From Myxococcota bacterium (GTDB taxonomy: Bacteria > Myxococcota_C > UBA6777), in contig JAKLKB010000005.1 in assembly GCA_023150835.1 (NCBI GenBank), positions 1 through 64,000 of the forward strand: a stretch of 64,000 bases of DNA, in the 5' to 3' direction. Below are positions 62,876 to 64,000 of the stretch, one piece after another. Position 1 is the first letter of the stretch. Each line of letters starts with the position of its first letter. The translations under genes and the position numbers were made by a program. The notes below the pieces were generated by a model that was given only the letters and a program-made list of their open reading frames with translations, was not told the DNA's origin and searched no databases.

Positions 62876-63733
62876 TCAATCCGCAGGAATCGAGCCTTCG
62901 CTTTGTGGCTGTGAAGCGGCCACCGTCGTGGGTTCGTCGGGCACTTTCAACGCCATCTGTTGCCACCATTCCGCTTCCAACAATCGCTTGCGATCAGGGT
63001 TTGTGATCCGAGCCAAAAAGCAGTAGCCCGTCTCTTCTTCGAGTACACGCACAGACATCGCGTACGACCACAGATCGGCAGCGCGCACCTCTTCGTTGGG
63101 AAGCACAAACGCAATACAACGATCGTGTTTGTACGAATACACCACCTTATAAAACCGACGTGGTACGGGGATGTCCGACACACGCTGATTGCGCTCCCCA
63201 TACAACGGACCCGCCACCACCGCCAGTTTTCCCAGCCCGAGCGTCCACTTGCGCACCAACATCTCCAAACTCCGCCACGCCTGCCGATTGAGCCTTGGAT
63301 GCTGGAGCGCAACACAACTCATCGCAAAGGTCTCATCGTTGCTTTCGCGTGAAAAATCCACCGCAGCACTCGGCACCAGATGCCCTTTGTCGTAACCCGA
63401 ATTGCGAAACGCATCGGGTTTCACACGATACTTCTCGGGGACCTCAGGATCGGCATAAAAGCGATCTCCTCGATCTGTGTCCACTCCGATCGAATGGCGC
63501 GAGATAATGTACGACACCCACAACGCCGTCTTGCGCTTGAAACAATAACCCGCGCTGTATCCAATCCGATCAAGCACCAGATCGCTCGGACAAGGCTCTC
63601 CCACCGCTCGGTGATTGCGAAAACGAAACACCCACGTATACGTCCGATGTCGATGCGGCCAGATGTACCGCACAAACAGATGATACAACCCACCACCCAC
63701 CACCGCTGCCAAAAGATGCGTCACGATCCACAC
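62876..63733 (-). CDS. DNA/RNA non-specific endonuclease family protein, N-terminally anchored
   Basis: 285 residues. An N-terminal hydrophobic segment (VTHLLAAVVGGGLYHLFV) anchors or exports it. The nuclease core carries DKGH (115-118) where the family usually has DRGH, with Asn149 in LNRQAWRSLE and Glu157 as likely metal and acid residues. Family members cut DNA and RNA with Mg2+ and act in nutrient acquisition or defence outside the cytoplasm. GTG 63733 follows GGAGGG by five bases. It is 26 bp downstream of a methyltransferase gene on the same strand. Confidence 0.85.
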   Translation of the reverse strand: MWIVTHLLAAVVGGGLYHLFVRYIWPHRHRTYTWVFRFRNHRAVGEPCPSDLVLDRIGYSAGYCFKRKTALWVSYIISRHSIGVDTDRGDRFYADPEVPEKYRVKPDAFRNSGYDKGHLVPSAAVDFSRESNDETFAMSCVALQHPRLNRQAWRSLEMLVRKWTLGLGKLAVVAGPLYGERNQRVSDIPVPRRFYKVVYSYKHDRCIAFVLPNEEVRAADLWSYAMSVRVLEEETGYCFLARITNPDRKRLLEAEWWQQMALKVPDEPTTVAASQPQSEGSIPAD

Positions 63734-63759
63734 AGCAACCCTCCATCACGAAAATTCGC

Positions 63760-64000
63760 TCAAACAGCCCTTGATGATCGCGGTCGGATCGCTTGGATCA
63801 CCAACATCTCATCGCCCTCTTCCCACGGCGTTTTGTGCAGATCACAATAACAACCGCCGATCACAAACCCCACTTCCTCCAACATCGACACCAACTGCGC
63901 TTGGTGCAGATAACGCTGTGGGATCGCATACACTTGTTCGCTCTCCACACCGTCTTCCGTTGTTCGGTACAGATAATAAGCATCCCAACGCTGTTCGCTC
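63760..64000 (-). CDS. C-terminal end of a probable SAM-dependent methyltransferase, truncated by window
   Basis: About 80 codons run in frame to the right edge (EQRWDAYYLYRTTEDG, then YAIPQRYLHQAQLVSMLEEV and GDEMLVIQAIR). The closing beta-strand pattern resembles the C-terminus of class I methyltransferases, where an AELxxLLxxAGF-like helix precedes the last strands. The N-terminus and any motif I lie outside the window, so this is a weak family call. It shares strand and spacing with the nuclease gene. Confidence 0.6.
   Translation of the reverse strand, partial: SEQRWDAYYLYRTTEDGVESEQVYAIPQRYLHQAQLVSMLEEVGFVIGGCYCDLHKTPWEEGDEMLVIQAIRPRSSRAV

Noticed and set aside
1-64000. tRNA, rRNA and riboswitch search by eye
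   Set aside because: No cloverleaf with a GGTTCAAATCC-like arm, rRNA segment or known riboswitch core was recognised; leuS has no T-box-like leader.

Overview
The window is about 64 kb of gene-dense Gram-negative DNA. It carries signal-peptide and lipobox proteins, an outer-membrane-type small protein, several eukaryotic-type Ser/Thr kinases with long proline/serine-rich linkers (one ending in a PEGA domain), a lipoprotein with two MopE-like DNxDNDCDG motifs, and a protease with a MYXO-CTERM-like tail. Together these suggest a member of the Myxococcota or a related delta-type lineage (inference; no rRNA or tRNA is present to test it). The plus strand is C-rich over most of the window. No rRNA, tRNA, CRISPR array, transposase or integrase was seen.

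Layout. 0.6-7.8 kb: thioredoxin-domain protein, exported type I phosphodiesterase, AlkB-type alkane monooxygenase with an adjacent TetR regulator coupled to a two-TM protein, and a secreted VWA protein. 8-11.5 kb: sensor kinase and response regulator separated by a UPF0175/DUF3368 toxin-antitoxin-like pair. 11.5-23.6 kb: membrane protein with a repetitive linker, matrixin metalloprotease fused to a second module, class V aminotransferase, alpha/beta-hydrolase lipoprotein, second TetR regulator, propeller-like lipoprotein, NagZ and a small exported protein. 24.1-35.7 kb: two tandem, translationally overlapping giant exported proteins (about 2571 and 1287 aa). 35.8-39.2 kb: UDP-glucuronate 4-epimerase-like enzyme, nucleotide-sugar dehydrogenase and methyltransferase. 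39.7-43 kb: MopE-motif lipoprotein and polytopic membrane protein. 43.1-52.6 kb: secreted Cys-duplication protein, then an apparent signalling cluster of FHA/coiled-coil protein, pseudokinase-kinase-PEGA fusion, ECF sigma factor and zinc-motif/TPR protein. 53-64 kb: zinc-motif protein, leuS, a second Ser/Thr kinase, ppc, a GAF protein, a DNA/RNA endonuclease and a truncated methyltransferase.

Two families of short structured repeats occupy most of the larger intergenic spaces. Family A (about 115-123 bp) has TAATACGATATCCGC-type inverted ends. Twice its terminal TAA is the stop codon of the neighbouring gene. Family B (about 120-160 bp) has TTACGCAGTT-type ends in its best copies. A related 118-bp element at 39251-39368 has 17-bp inverted repeats and a 4-bp CTGG target duplication, so it looks like a MITE. 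Several coding sequences also carry in-frame tandem repeats, and a 42-43-bp minisatellite lies at 52641-52940.

The strongest candidates for undescribed biology are the tandem giant exported proteins, the FHA/pseudokinase-kinase/ECF sigma/zinc-TPR cluster, and the repeats that terminate genes.
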